Source of the DNA: a virus
Reading direction: 5' to 3' (one strand)
Length of the DNA: 25,555 bases
IMG/VR virus record: IMGVR_UViG_3300035661_000307
Coordinates: 1-25,555 of that record
In this document: in pieces, positions 7,329-14,508 of the stretch
Layout: the number at the start of each line of letters is the position of its first letter
Numbering within the stretch: the first letter of the stretch is position 1
Made by a program: the position numbers and the translations under genes
Notes under the pieces: model-generated
Database searches by the model: none
What the model was told of the DNA's origin: nothing
Seen by the model: only the letters and a program-made list of their open reading frames with translations

Positions 7329-8636
7329 TTGGCCCACGCCTGCTGCTCGGACTTCGGCCATCTCAACCTCGCTAAAGGGGATGTAAGAGGCGTGTCCAAA
7401 GCTTTCGACAAACTGGTACGCGAAGTATGGAGTGGTCGACGGTCAACGGTCAACAGTCAACGGTATTCATTCGAATATTTTGATACTACATCGGGCATCA
7501 TGCGTGATGCGCTATATCGCGGCTGGAAAGGTGACGACAAACTAAAGCTTAGCGCTCCGGGCAATCCGAAACTGAATATAGATTACCAGAGTGATGACTG
7601 GCGCGTGATCGCAAACATGGAGGCCAATCTATTCCGCTTCTCCTCTGCCAAGACGCTCGACGTAGTCAATAAGCTAAACGCACAGCTCCCTAATAGCAAG
7701 ACTTTCGAAGAGTTCAAAAAGAATACCGCCAGCATAGGAGTAGCCGCGAATGAAAACCACCTGCGCACAGAATACAACTTCGCCTGGCAGGTGGCGCAAA
7801 ATGCAGCGGAGTACCAGCGCATGGTAGAGGAGAAAGACCTCTATCCGTTCTGGCAGTACCGCACTGCCGGAGACAGCCGTGTGCGTCCTGCTCACCGCAT
7901 ATTGGACGGCAAGGTATTCGCCGCCGATGATCCTTTCTTTCAGTCCATCTTTCCACCGCTGGACTGGGGCTGCCGCTGCTATGTCAAATCTATGCGTAGC
8001 AATAACACACCCGAGCTGTGGGATAAGAAGAAAGCCATAGACGCGCTCGACAGCACAGTCATAGACGACGAGGGCACCACGGAATGGGAACGCATGAAAG
8101 AAAACGGCATGGATGTAAACCGCGCCAAGACCGGACAAGTGTTTGATCTGAACAGAGAGTATGCCGGATCGCTCGGCGCGAAGCTCGGAATCAAAGACAA
8201 TGGCGTGGAGGCATTCAAAGACATGAAAGACCTGCCTGCGCTCAATGCGCCGAAGCGGACAGCTGCCGAGGCTAAGACGTGGTATAGCGACAATGTGAAG
8301 GACAATGTGATCACGGACTATGCAGGCAGGCCGATTGAGTTCACAGAGGACACCGTGACCGATCACACACACAAGACGAAGTATGTAGATCAAAACCGCG
8401 CTGGCCTTCTTGAGTTATTGCCTGATATATTGAATAGCCCGGACGAGGTCTGGCTCAATCAAAGGGCTAATAGCAAGTACCAATATCAATATATGAAGAT
8501 GTATGAAGAAGGGCCTATGGCTATAGTGGTGGAGCTGGACGAGAATATGCGAAGCACTTTGAAGACATGGTATCTGGCCGATAAGCAGCCCGATGATCAG
8601 CGCGCCGGTATACTGATAAAGAAAAAGGGCAAATAG
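7329..8636 (+). CDS. MuF/gpF minor head protein with C-terminal nuclease-like domain
   Basis: A 435-residue protein. It uses a TTG start 5 bases after the portal stop; the N-terminus AHACCSDFGHLNLA suits this family. Residues about 100-222 are the SPP1 gp7 / Mu gp30 domain, with the signature QYRTAGDSRVRPAHRILDG and PPLDWGCRCYV. The last 120 residues (about 315-435) are a separate domain with DHTHKTKYVDQNR, PDEVWLN, a YQYMKMYEEG strand and LKTWYLAD. This pattern fits the phage barnase/EndoU/colicin/RelE-like (PBECR) nuclease domains known as C-terminal extensions of MuF proteins. The product would be carried in the head and might be delivered with DNA. The MuF call is firm; the domain assignment is by pattern. 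Confidence 0.85.
   Translation: MAHACCSDFGHLNLAKGDVRGVSKAFDKLVREVWSGRRSTVNSQRYSFEYFDTTSGIMRDALYRGWKGDDKLKLSAPGNPKLNIDYQSDDWRVIANMEANLFRFSSAKTLDVVNKLNAQLPNSKTFEEFKKNTASIGVAANENHLRTEYNFAWQVAQNAAEYQRMVEEKDLYPFWQYRTAGDSRVRPAHRILDGKVFAADDPFFQSIFPPLDWGCRCYVKSMRSNNTPELWDKKKAIDALDSTVIDDEGTTEWERMKENGMDVNRAKTGQVFDLNREYAGSLGAKLGIKDNGVEAFKDMKDLPALNAPKRTAAEAKTWYSDNVKDNVITDYAGRPIEFTEDTVTDHTHKTKYVDQNRAGLLELLPDILNSPDEVWLNQRANSKYQYQYMKMYEEGPMAIVVELDENMRSTLKTWYLADKQPDDQRAGILIKKKGK
7434..7461 (+). repeat. Four 7-bp tandem repeats in the MuF gene
   Basis: GTCGACG GTCAACG GTCAACA GTCAACG, four units with only two variant positions, lie within codons 36-45 of the MuF gene. Because the unit is not a multiple of three, gain or loss of one unit would shift the frame. 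Confidence 0.85.
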
Positions 8637-8712
8637 CTTCTGGTAGGTTGCCCATCATACTGCTATCGCCCTTTCGTATTGCAAATTTAAGGAGGATTTA
8701 AATAGAAAACAA

Positions 8713-9270
8713 ATGCCACTGACTGTCACCTTCCGGGGGCGTACGATGCCCGAACTAAAGGCCGCTATCAAGCAGGCCCAGAAGGAACTCGTGGTCATAG
8801 CCGGTCGGGAATCTGTCAATTTCTTTAAAGACCGCTTCAGGATGCAGGGATGGATAGACAATGGATTTGCAGCATGGCAGAAGCGCAAGAAAGATAAGCG
8901 CATAGGTGGCGCGCTGCTGGTCGCTACAGGCAAGCTACGCAACTCCATTAGGGTGATAAGGACAGGAGCCGACTTCGTGGTCATCGGAAGCCACATGCCA
9001 TACTCGCAGATACACAATGAGGGCTTCAACGGTACGGAGCAGGTCAGGGCGCATCAGCGCAAGACCTTCAAACAGATGATGGTGGCCAGCACCAGCGCAA
9101 AGACGGGGAAGATCAGCAAGAGGAGCCGCAAGGTGCACACAGGCAATAGCAGCATTGGCGCTTTCACCCGGCACATGCATATGCCGAAACGCCAGTTTAT
9201 GGGACAAAGCAACTTCCTTGACCGGCGCATCGAAATGATTTTCAAATACGAATTGGATAAAATCAAGTGA
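8713..9270 (+). CDS. Virion morphogenesis protein (Mu gpG-like)
   Basis: A 185-residue basic protein of the phage virion morphogenesis (gpG / tail completion) family. Recognisable elements are VNFFKDRFRMQGW, LLVATGKLRNSIRV, the HMPYSQIHNEGF segment (the usual A-x-x-H-x-x-G element), and MPKRQFMGQS near the end. It acts at head-tail joining or tail completion. A run AAGGAGGATTT upstream (about 8690-8700) is a rare strong Shine-Dalgarno, though 15 or so bases from the ATG. The 76-base gap before it holds no other feature. A TTTG-free leader and the strong GGAGG are unlike its neighbours. Confidence 0.82.
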   Translation: MPLTVTFRGRTMPELKAAIKQAQKELVVIAGRESVNFFKDRFRMQGWIDNGFAAWQKRKKDKRIGGALLVATGKLRNSIRVIRTGADFVVIGSHMPYSQIHNEGFNGTEQVRAHQRKTFKQMMVASTSAKTGKISKRSRKVHTGNSSIGAFTRHMHMPKRQFMGQSNFLDRRIEMIFKYELDKIK

Positions 9271-9301
9271 GACGATAGACGCCAGACATTAGACACAAGA
9301 C
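9270..9301 (+). repeat. 7-bp-period AGACNNN repeat
   Basis: AGACGAT AGACGCC AGACATT AGACACA AGAC: the AGAC core recurs exactly every 7 bases four and a half times, beginning at the last base of the gpG stop codon. It is intergenic and precedes a T7 tract and the next start. Confidence 0.8.
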
Positions 9302-9331
9302 TTTTTTTAAACCACTCTTAAACCATACAAC

Positions 9332-10054
9332 ATGATCACCAAAACACACATCATCATGGGCGCTGTCATCATCGCCCTGATAGCCATCCTGAGCATCTCC
9401 GAATGCAAACACCTGAAGACACAGGCCAATAACGCCATGCAGCTCCTGAGCCTCACAGACACGATAAAGATCACCAAGAACAGGCTCGGACAGGAAACGG
9501 CCCACACAGGGGCCATAGTAGCCGAATACAGCGCCTTTAAGAACTTTCAGTTTGCCGTGACTGACAGTCTGGGCAAAGCGCTCAAAAAGGCTGTAAATGG
9601 CCGTACACTGAACGCCGCCGTGGCCACACAGGAGCTGAGAGTGAGGGCAGAGCTACCCACATCAGAGACTTTGGGCGGGGTGACAGCCATCAAAACAGAC
9701 AGTGGCGGGGTAAAGACACTCCGCTATGATACCTGTCGCCCCCTGTATACTCTCGTTTTTGATAGCCTAGACCCCTATCGTAGAGGCACTATCATAGCCG
9801 GGCGGGATAGTTTCAAGGTAGATTTGAAGTTCCCCGAGCAGCTCACCTTCCGCACGGAGGAGAGTATTTTCCACTTATTCAAGCCAAACACCTACACCAG
9901 CACCTATACCAATAGCAATCCATACGTGGAGATCACCGGGCTAAAAACATTCACCATGAAATGCGACTGCAAGACGAAGAGCCTGATCAGTTTCGGGTTC
10001 GGATCACTGGGAGGAGCATTCGCGGGATTCGCCATAGGGAGGGCCACCAAATAA
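9332..10054 (+). CDS. Membrane-anchored protein, spanin-like or structural
   Basis: A 240-residue protein with an N-terminal membrane segment at residues 7-24 (IIMGAVIIALIAILSI). A helical charged region and a beta-rich middle follow, and a Gly-rich hydrophobic end (FGFGSLGGAFAGFAIGR, about 220-237) closes it. It might therefore span or cross-bridge membranes at both ends, as a unimolecular spanin does. Its place in the late operon would fit either lysis or head-tail assembly. No family is recognised, and the Cys-x-Cys near the end (KCDCK) is notable. The upstream leader has paired TTAAACC motifs. Confidence 0.55.
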   Translation: MITKTHIIMGAVIIALIAILSISECKHLKTQANNAMQLLSLTDTIKITKNRLGQETAHTGAIVAEYSAFKNFQFAVTDSLGKALKKAVNGRTLNAAVATQELRVRAELPTSETLGGVTAIKTDSGGVKTLRYDTCRPLYTLVFDSLDPYRRGTIIAGRDSFKVDLKFPEQLTFRTEESIFHLFKPNTYTSTYTNSNPYVEITGLKTFTMKCDCKTKSLISFGFGSLGGAFAGFAIGRATK

Positions 10055-10076
10055 ATAACCGTTAAACACTTCAATT

Positions 10077-10613
10077 ATGGACATAGTTACATCAGACATT
10101 TACAGCTTCATCTATACCACGATAGCTAACAAGATAGAGACGGACGTCACGAATATTGCGCACATAGACCTCTATGACAGCCAGCCATTGAGACCAAAGG
10201 ACGAAGACGCCTACGACCTGCCAGCGCTGTTTATAGATTTCAAACCGACACAATGGGTACAGCGCGGCAGCATGAGCAGGCGCTCCGTGATGCAGATAGA
10301 CATACATATCGAAACTAATCGCACAGGAACGGCCACAGCTGACAACACGCCCCAAACACAAATGGCGCGCGGCCTGTATTACTTAGACCTGATGAAACAG
10401 GTATACAAGGCCCTGCAAGGTTTCAACTCAGCCGCCGAGCTGGTAGCATTCGGCAGCCTCGTCAATATCGGGGACGCCCTCAATATAAATCCTGATGTGA
10501 CCCGTGTGGATGTGATGAGCTTCCAAAGTAGCAGCGCATTGGACAACACAGCGGTGCCAGTGATCGCGAATGCGCCGGTACAGGGACAGACTATTGCGGT
10601 TTCGCAGGGATAG
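10077..10613 (+). CDS. Tail terminator / neck-like protein
   Basis: A 178-residue soluble protein. It starts with a helix (SDIYSFIYTTIANKIETDV), followed by beta strands DLPALFIDFKPT and MQIDIHIETNR. A helix LYYLDLMKQVYKALQGF and a further strand at RVDVMSFQSS come next. This alternation is the layout of tail terminator and Mu gp37-type neck proteins, which cap tails and measure a subunit's strands. A low-complexity end (VPVIANAPVQGQTIAVS) follows. Position after gpG agrees. No diagnostic motif exists for this group, so the call rests on fold pattern and context. Confidence 0.45.
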   Translation: MDIVTSDIYSFIYTTIANKIETDVTNIAHIDLYDSQPLRPKDEDAYDLPALFIDFKPTQWVQRGSMSRRSVMQIDIHIETNRTGTATADNTPQTQMARGLYYLDLMKQVYKALQGFNSAAELVAFGSLVNIGDALNINPDVTRVDVMSFQSSSALDNTAVPVIANAPVQGQTIAVSQG

Positions 10614-10636
10614 TTATATTTGGGGAAAACAACCAT

Positions 10637-11038
10637 ATGACAGACAAAGACAAGATGCTGATCCTCGCCGGAACAATAGGCATGGTATTCCTTTTCATAA
10701 TAGGCCAATGCCTGAAGAAGCCGGAGCCTCCAGCTACAAGCACACCATCTGTTGTGGCCGCGCCCACCAAGAAGGAAGAAAGAAAAGGCTGGTATGAAAT
10801 GACAGGAAAGGACTACAGGGTACTAACTGAGGATGCTAAAAGGAGCTTAGTGTACGAGATGCTAATGTCAACCACTGCTTCGAAAGCTGGCACAAACAAG
10901 GACATAATCGGGACAGAGGTAGAGCTAATTAAAGCCGCTCTAGACCTTGACACAAATAATGGAAAGTCAGACAAAGTCTACATCACCGACCTTATGAAAA
11001 GCTATGCCGAAGCAATGGCAAAGTCCAGGAATCAATAA
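10637..11038 (+). CDS. Unknown protein with N-terminal membrane segment
   Basis: A 133-residue protein: one hydrophobic segment at residues 7-24 (MLILAGTIGMVFLFIIG), a Pro/Ser/Thr linker (PEPPATSTPSVVAAPT), and then a soluble helical part. It is the last gene of the rightward late operon and ends 4 bases before the strong terminator hairpin. A single-pass anchor with a proline linker is a common layout for holin partners or superinfection-exclusion proteins, but I do not recognise it. Confidence 0.6.
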   Translation: MTDKDKMLILAGTIGMVFLFIIGQCLKKPEPPATSTPSVVAAPTKKEERKGWYEMTGKDYRVLTEDAKRSLVYEMLMSTTASKAGTNKDIIGTEVELIKAALDLDTNNGKSDKVYITDLMKSYAEAMAKSRNQ

Positions 11039-11042
11039 AACA

Positions 11043-11068
11043 GAAAGGCCCCATCACTGGGGCCTTTC
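11043..11068. terminator. Bidirectional intrinsic terminator between convergent operons
   Basis: GAAAGGCCCC (11043-11052) and GGGGCCTTTC (11059-11068) form a perfect 10-bp stem with a 6-base loop. The AAA/TTT ends provide short T tracts on both strands. It lies exactly between the rightward late operon (stop 11038) and the leftward early operon (stop codon at 11069), and should end transcription from both sides. Confidence 0.92.
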
Positions 11069-11287
11069 TTATGCTTTTCGTTTTCTCAAATACCGTCCTA
11101 TATGTCGACGTGTGATTCGCTTTGCTCCTTTCACTTTCCGATGACTATAACGTGCCAGAGGCACTAAATTCGATTTTGGCATCTTGCTTTTGAGTTCAGT
11201 CAACTCATCCTTCGATAAGGTGACCGATGGACTTACACCATCCACTTCAATACCAAAAAGCTTTAACGACACTTTAGCAAACTCCAT
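11069..11287 (-). CDS. Small basic protein, last gene of the leftward operon
   Basis: A 72-residue protein using the ATG at 11287, 11 bases after the stop of the lipoprotein gene. An earlier in-frame ATG at 11353 would overlap that gene by 55 bases and is less likely. Its C-terminal half is very basic (RYSHRKVKGAKRITRRHIGRY) and could bind nucleic acid. The function is unknown. Its stop codon touches the terminator hairpin. Confidence 0.55.
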   Translation of the reverse strand: MEFAKVSLKLFGIEVDGVSPSVTLSKDELTELKSKMPKSNLVPLARYSHRKVKGAKRITRRHIGRYLRKRKA

Positions 11288-11298
11288 ATCAGTAAGTA

Positions 11299-11727
11299 TT
11301 AATGGGTATAGGTATAAGAAGTATAGCTTTGCTTCACCCCTGATTGGTTCCAATTCTCATCTTTAGTCACATTGCCATATGCATCAAAATAAACAACATC
11401 ATCGTCAGCCGAGGTCCTAACTCCATTGGTATAGTGACTGACAAGTCCTACCAAGGGCACATTGTAGTAATACCGATCAACCGTTATGGTATTCGTAGAG
11501 GGAGTCACTCCAACTACGCTATCCAGCTGAGGACCACTCGAATTACTTGAACGATAGTATGTGGTAGTAGTAAACAGAGTACCAGATGCATCATAGGATT
11601 GCGCCTGAGTGACAAGGTAGGCCTTTGTTATTGTGTTGTTGGTCGTGGTATTGCTTCCTGTCTTTTCCTTGCTGCATGAGCAGATAGCGAATAATAGCAG
11701 GGCTATGGGGACGATTGATTTTTTCAT
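11299..11727 (-). CDS. Lipoprotein of unknown function
   Basis: A 142-residue protein with a lipoprotein signal: MKKSIVPIALLLFAICSC, where Cys18 is the likely lipidated residue (SIVPIALLLFAICS before it). The mature part is Ser/Thr/Tyr-rich with beta-type repeats such as TYYRSSNSS and SYTSYTYTH. The context after the endolysin would suit an outer-membrane spanin subunit (o-spanin) or a cell-surface modifier. The length exceeds that of usual o-spanins, and no family is recognised. Confidence 0.6.
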   Translation of the reverse strand: MKKSIVPIALLLFAICSCSKEKTGSNTTTNNTITKAYLVTQAQSYDASGTLFTTTTYYRSSNSSGPQLDSVVGVTPSTNTITVDRYYYNVPLVGLVSHYTNGVRTSADDDVVYFDAYGNVTKDENWNQSGVKQSYTSYTYTH

Positions 11728-11735
11728 GATCTTGA

Positions 11736-11752
11736 TTTAAACTTGGTTTAAA
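11736..11752. repeat. TTTAAAC inverted repeat upstream of lipoprotein gene
   Basis: TTTAAAC-TTG-GTTTAAA is a perfect 7-bp inverted repeat placed 9 bases upstream of the lipoprotein ATG, in the gap after the endolysin stop. Similar TTTAAA motifs occur in other leaders of this prophage. Confidence 0.5.
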
Positions 11753-11761
11753 GATATAAAA

Positions 11762-12325
11762 TTAGAGCCAACGAGTGAGTGCATAGGTAGCCTTCAGGGA
11801 GCGCTTGCGGCGGTAGACGCCGTCGCCATCAGCGGAGCCGCCGCCGTTGGTATTGCCCTCCACGCTCTCATAGATATCGTCTGTGACGCGGCTATGATAG
11901 AAGCCTGTGTGCGCCACACGGGCATAGCGATAGTCCCAGAGCTGGAAGACATCGCCGGGCTGTGGCTGCTGTACGATCCGGCCACGGGCATAGACGACCT
12001 TGCTATAGTTGTAGGTAGTAGCGGCCCATGCGGTGATGGTGCGGGTATCGACACCGCACTCAGTCAGGCACCACTTGACGAAGGCTGAGCACCAAGCGTA
12101 GCCCTTGCCAAGGCCACAGCAGTGCAGGTACATCTCGACAGCAGGGCCGTCGTTATGGTTAGTAAGCTCACGAACGCCCACCTGAGATAGGTAGGCGTGT
12201 GCGAGGCAGGTAGTGTCCGGGTGTATGCCCTTTGCCGGGAGTACTACACCAGCAGCGCCACTATCACCACTCCAAGTATTAAATACAAGAAGTAAACTGA
12301 ATAGTAGAAGAGGATTCTTTGCCAT
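11762..12325 (-). CDS. CHAP-type endolysin (peptidoglycan hydrolase)
   Basis: A 187-residue secreted enzyme. A signal-peptide-like N-terminus (KNPLLLFSLLLVF, then SGDSGAAG) precedes a CHAP/NlpC-like domain. The motifs are GVRELTNHNDG (50-60), catalytic Cys79 in YAWCSAFVKWC, GDVFQLWDY (124-132), His139 in VAHTGF, and EGNTN (156-160) carrying the third polar residue. This is the layout of TIGR02594-type amidases/endopeptidases. It degrades the wall at the end of infection. Its start lies 82 bases inside the upstream membrane-protein gene, the usual coupling of holin and endolysin. Confidence 0.85.
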   Translation of the reverse strand: MAKNPLLLFSLLLVFNTWSGDSGAAGVVLPAKGIHPDTTCLAHAYLSQVGVRELTNHNDGPAVEMYLHCCGLGKGYAWCSAFVKWCLTECGVDTRTITAWAATTYNYSKVVYARGRIVQQPQPGDVFQLWDYRYARVAHTGFYHSRVTDDIYESVEGNTNGGGSADGDGVYRRKRSLKATYALTRWL

Positions 12326-12642
12326 GGTTGAAGATTGTAGAAGTCATTAGAAAATCCGGTGCTCTCCGGTCTGAAGGTGCTGATCGTATAGTGCCATAGT
12401 GTAGGCATATTAACCTTAAGCCCCAGTTGCGCAACGGTATTGAGAACGGTCAGTACCACCGATGCGAATAGTACCGCGTGTAGGAAGCCGGGGCTATAGC
12501 CTCCGAATCCATTTCCGAATATGGCCTCTCCTGCATAGAGTACGCCGATGAACAGAGCAAGTACCATCGGTACGCTCCAAATACCATCCCACCGAAGCAG
12601 GAAGGTGCCTAGCTTCTTTAAAGCCGCTTTAAATGTTTCCAT
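12244..12642 (-). CDS. Holin-like membrane protein
   Basis: A 132-residue protein with three hydrophobic segments (about 23-43, 54-75 and 110-131) and a short basic N-terminus. Size, topology and the 82-bp overlap with the endolysin gene make it the best holin candidate in the window. Holins form lesions in the inner membrane and time lysis. No specific family is recognised. Confidence 0.65.
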   Translation of the reverse strand: METFKAALKKLGTFLLRWDGIWSVPMVLALFIGVLYAGEAIFGNGFGGYSPGFLHAVLFASVVLTVLNTVAQLGLKVNMPTLWHYTISTFRPESTGFSNDFYNLQPWQRILFYYSVYFLYLILGVVIVALLV

Positions 12643-12674
12643 TTTGTTTGTTGTTTATGATGAATGAATAAAAA

Positions 12675-12905
12675 CTACTTGGTGCCTGCGTGGCGCAGGA
12701 AGATGATATTGGTATTGCGCTGCTTATAGGTTGGGAGATTGGCATGAGCCTCAGATTGCTTTTTCACTTTGATGATCTTGGCTCTGAGCGGCTCCACTGT
12801 CACCTCAGCTTGCCAGACTTCCTTTTTGGTGTCACCAACGAAGTAGAAGCGATCACCATCCTCCAGTTCGATAAAGGCGTATTGATTTTGAAATTGTTTG
12901 TCCAT
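12675..12905 (-). CDS. Unknown small protein
   Basis: A 76-residue, mostly beta-strand protein (FIELEDGDRFYFVGDT, then WQAEVTVEPL) with a basic C-terminus. It lies between the lysis genes and the overlapping chain of small early genes. The first half has a hairpin pattern like small OB or SH3 folds, but this is only a pattern. The function is unknown. Confidence 0.55.
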   Translation of the reverse strand: MDKQFQNQYAFIELEDGDRFYFVGDTKKEVWQAEVTVEPLRAKIIKVKKQSEAHANLPTYKQRNTNIIFLRHAGTK

Positions 12906-12916
12906 GTTGATTGTGT

Positions 12917-13405
12917 TTATTCTGTTTCTACATTTAAAATCCCGTTGTGGATAGCCTCGCTATTGCGAAGCCTTTTGCCCGGATAGCCTGTTTGGTGTTT
13001 GATCTCCTCGGCTATCCGAGCGATATCCGGTTTGTCTTTTTTCTTATAAGGCCTGCGAGGGTTATGAAGGGTTGAGCAGGGGGCGATATATACCTCGCGT
13101 ATTACTTCCGTCACTTCATCTTCAGGAGTGTGCCATATGGCCTTTGCGGTTTTGACCACAGGCGTAATATCAGGATGGTGAGGCTGCGTGACGGCGATAT
13201 AATATAGCTTGCTATCTATGAAGCGCATGCGGGTCTGTTTCTCTGCTATCTGGCGCGTGACGTCGAGCGTGGAGCGCTGAGTCTTCACCAATGTATCGCG
13301 CAAGGCATAGAGCTGCATGACTTCATCAAACAGATAGTCGTATTCCTCTTTGATCAACTCGGCCTGTAGCTGATCGCCATCCTCGAAGTATTCGCGTATG
13401 ATCAT
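12917..13405 (-). CDS. Unknown protein with coiled coil
   Basis: A 162-residue protein whose first 75 residues are a charged amphipathic helix pair (YDYLFDEVMQLYALRDTLVK). A Pro/Lys/Arg-rich region follows (NPRRPYKKKDKPDI) and could bind DNA. The start overlaps the previous stop by 4 bases (ATGA). It is the last member of the overlapping chain. The function is unknown. Confidence 0.6.
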   Translation of the reverse strand: MIIREYFEDGDQLQAELIKEEYDYLFDEVMQLYALRDTLVKTQRSTLDVTRQIAEKQTRMRFIDSKLYYIAVTQPHHPDITPVVKTAKAIWHTPEDEVTEVIREVYIAPCSTLHNPRRPYKKKDKPDIARIAEEIKHQTGYPGKRLRNSEAIHNGILNVETE

Positions 13406-13662
13406 TGCTCTTCTTTTTTGTCGTCAAATAATCCCATTTGTGCAGGTACTGATTTGCGCTCCTTCTTCTCCCACTTGTCTATGTCGAGCAGCAATATTTC
13501 ACCGACTGTGCGCTCCTGTAGGTAGAACTCCTTAGCGATCTTCGCCACGATGTTAGTATAGGTATAGATCGGGCGGCCCAACTCGTCCTTCTTATCCAGC
13601 GCCACATACCTCGCTTTGATGTCGAGGTATTTCTGTTTGATATTTGCGATTGTCCCTTTCAT
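13402..13662 (-). CDS. Small helical protein with HTH-like region
   Basis: An 86-residue protein. Residues about 36-58 (TNIVAKIAKEFYLQERTVGE) have the helix-turn-helix spacing of a small regulator, followed by an acidic/basic tail. Both ends overlap neighbours by 4 bases. It may be a regulator of the middle or late genes; in Mu, Mor and C fill this place, but this protein does not show their family motifs. Assignment is therefore open. Confidence 0.55.
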   Translation of the reverse strand: MKGTIANIKQKYLDIKARYVALDKKDELGRPIYTYTNIVAKIAKEFYLQERTVGEILLLDIDKWEKKERKSVPAQMGLFDDKKEEQ

Positions 13663-14069
13663 GATATCCAGACTTTGTTTAGTAGATAGGTGGCAGGGTA
13701 CTTCTTATTGATAGTGCGCTGAGCCAGCTTGCCGTCATATACCTTGATATGATTGATAGCGGCCAGCCTATCAGCTGCCTTCATGGATTCCCAGATACTT
13801 TCACACTTCTTGCGCTCTTCTTTGAGGTTGTACAGCTTCCAGAAGGTTTCAAATGACAGGTCTATGCTCACCTGTCTCACCTTGGTATACTCTGTCTTTA
13901 GCACGATCATGACCCCCTCTTCGGCCATGGGGATATTCTTCAGGAGCCACAGATGCTGCCGCTCATCAGTGAACTCGGCACGTATGTCGAGCCTGATGAG
14001 CCTGCCAGCGGCATCATAGTCCAGCTCAAGCTCACCGGCCCAAACCTCTGATGTGATGATGTATTTCAT
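13659..14069 (-). CDS. Unknown protein
   Basis: A 136-residue protein with a beta-rich first half (ELELDYDAAGRLIRLDI) and a helical, basic second half (FETFWKLYNLKEERKKC). The C-terminal pattern of ERKKCESIWESMKAADR suggests a binding helix. The start overlaps the upstream stop by 4 bases. No family is recognised. Confidence 0.55.
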   Translation of the reverse strand: MKYIITSEVWAGELELDYDAAGRLIRLDIRAEFTDERQHLWLLKNIPMAEEGVMIVLKTEYTKVRQVSIDLSFETFWKLYNLKEERKKCESIWESMKAADRLAAINHIKVYDGKLAQRTINKKYPATYLLNKVWIS

Positions 14070-14407
14070 TTTCCGAGTATTGGGTTTTCAATAATCTTGA
14101 CATCGAGCTTGGCGGCCAGCTCCTGTATTAGAATCTTGTCCAGCTTGCCGAGTCCATTCAGGGGGATGTCTTCATAGTATTTGAGAAAGGCCGCTGCATC
14201 ATGGCGCTCCAATGTGATCTGAAAGGTGAGCGTAGATCGCTGCGAGGCAAGCGTATTAAACAGTCTCAGGCGCAGCTTGTACATCAGTGAGCATATGGCG
14301 ACAACTGCCATGTCATCGCTGCCGACAAACGCTTCCGATCCGGCTAGGTATAGAACGAGTGCCTGTACTGTCTCCCGATGTGTTTTCTGTAGTATGATCT
14401 TCTTCAT
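14066..14407 (-). CDS. Unknown protein in the overlapping chain
   Basis: A 113-residue protein starting at ATG 14407 (MKKIILQKTH), which overlaps the stop of the preceding peptide gene by 4 bases. An upstream in-frame GTG at 14488 would give a low-quality N-terminus rich in His and is rejected. It is helical throughout, with no diagnostic motif. The function is unknown. Confidence 0.6.
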   Translation of the reverse strand: MKKIILQKTHRETVQALVLYLAGSEAFVGSDDMAVVAICSLMYKLRLRLFNTLASQRSTLTFQITLERHDAAAFLKYYEDIPLNGLGKLDKILIQELAAKLDVKIIENPILGK

Positions 14408-14508
14408 AAATAAAATATGATGATGGTTAGTGTGATGGCTGCCAGTATCGTCAGCAGGCCAGCTACGAGCTTGATTAGCGGATGCCACTCCTTTGCTTGG
14501 TTCTTCAT
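14404..14508 (-). CDS. 34-residue membrane peptide
   Basis: The frame encodes MKNQAKEWHPLIKLVAGLLT followed by a hydrophobic run ending at IIIFYL, giving one membrane segment (about 11-33) after a charged start. It is overlapped by 4 bases at both ends with the neighbouring genes (ATGA at 14505-14508 and at 14404-14407). That double coupling is the main evidence that this very short frame is translated. Confidence 0.6.
   Translation of the reverse strand: MKNQAKEWHPLIKLVAGLLTILAAITLTIIIFYL

Noticed and set aside
7674-8393. 239-codon minus-strand frame in the MuF gene
   Set aside because: It lies entirely antisense to a firmly identified gene and shows no family pattern. I considered it as an immunity gene for the toxin-like domain but found nothing to support this.
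14408-14488. N-terminal extension of the gene at 14066
   Set aside because: The GTG at 14488 gives a His-rich start, whereas ATG 14407 sits in a 4-bp overlap like its neighbours.
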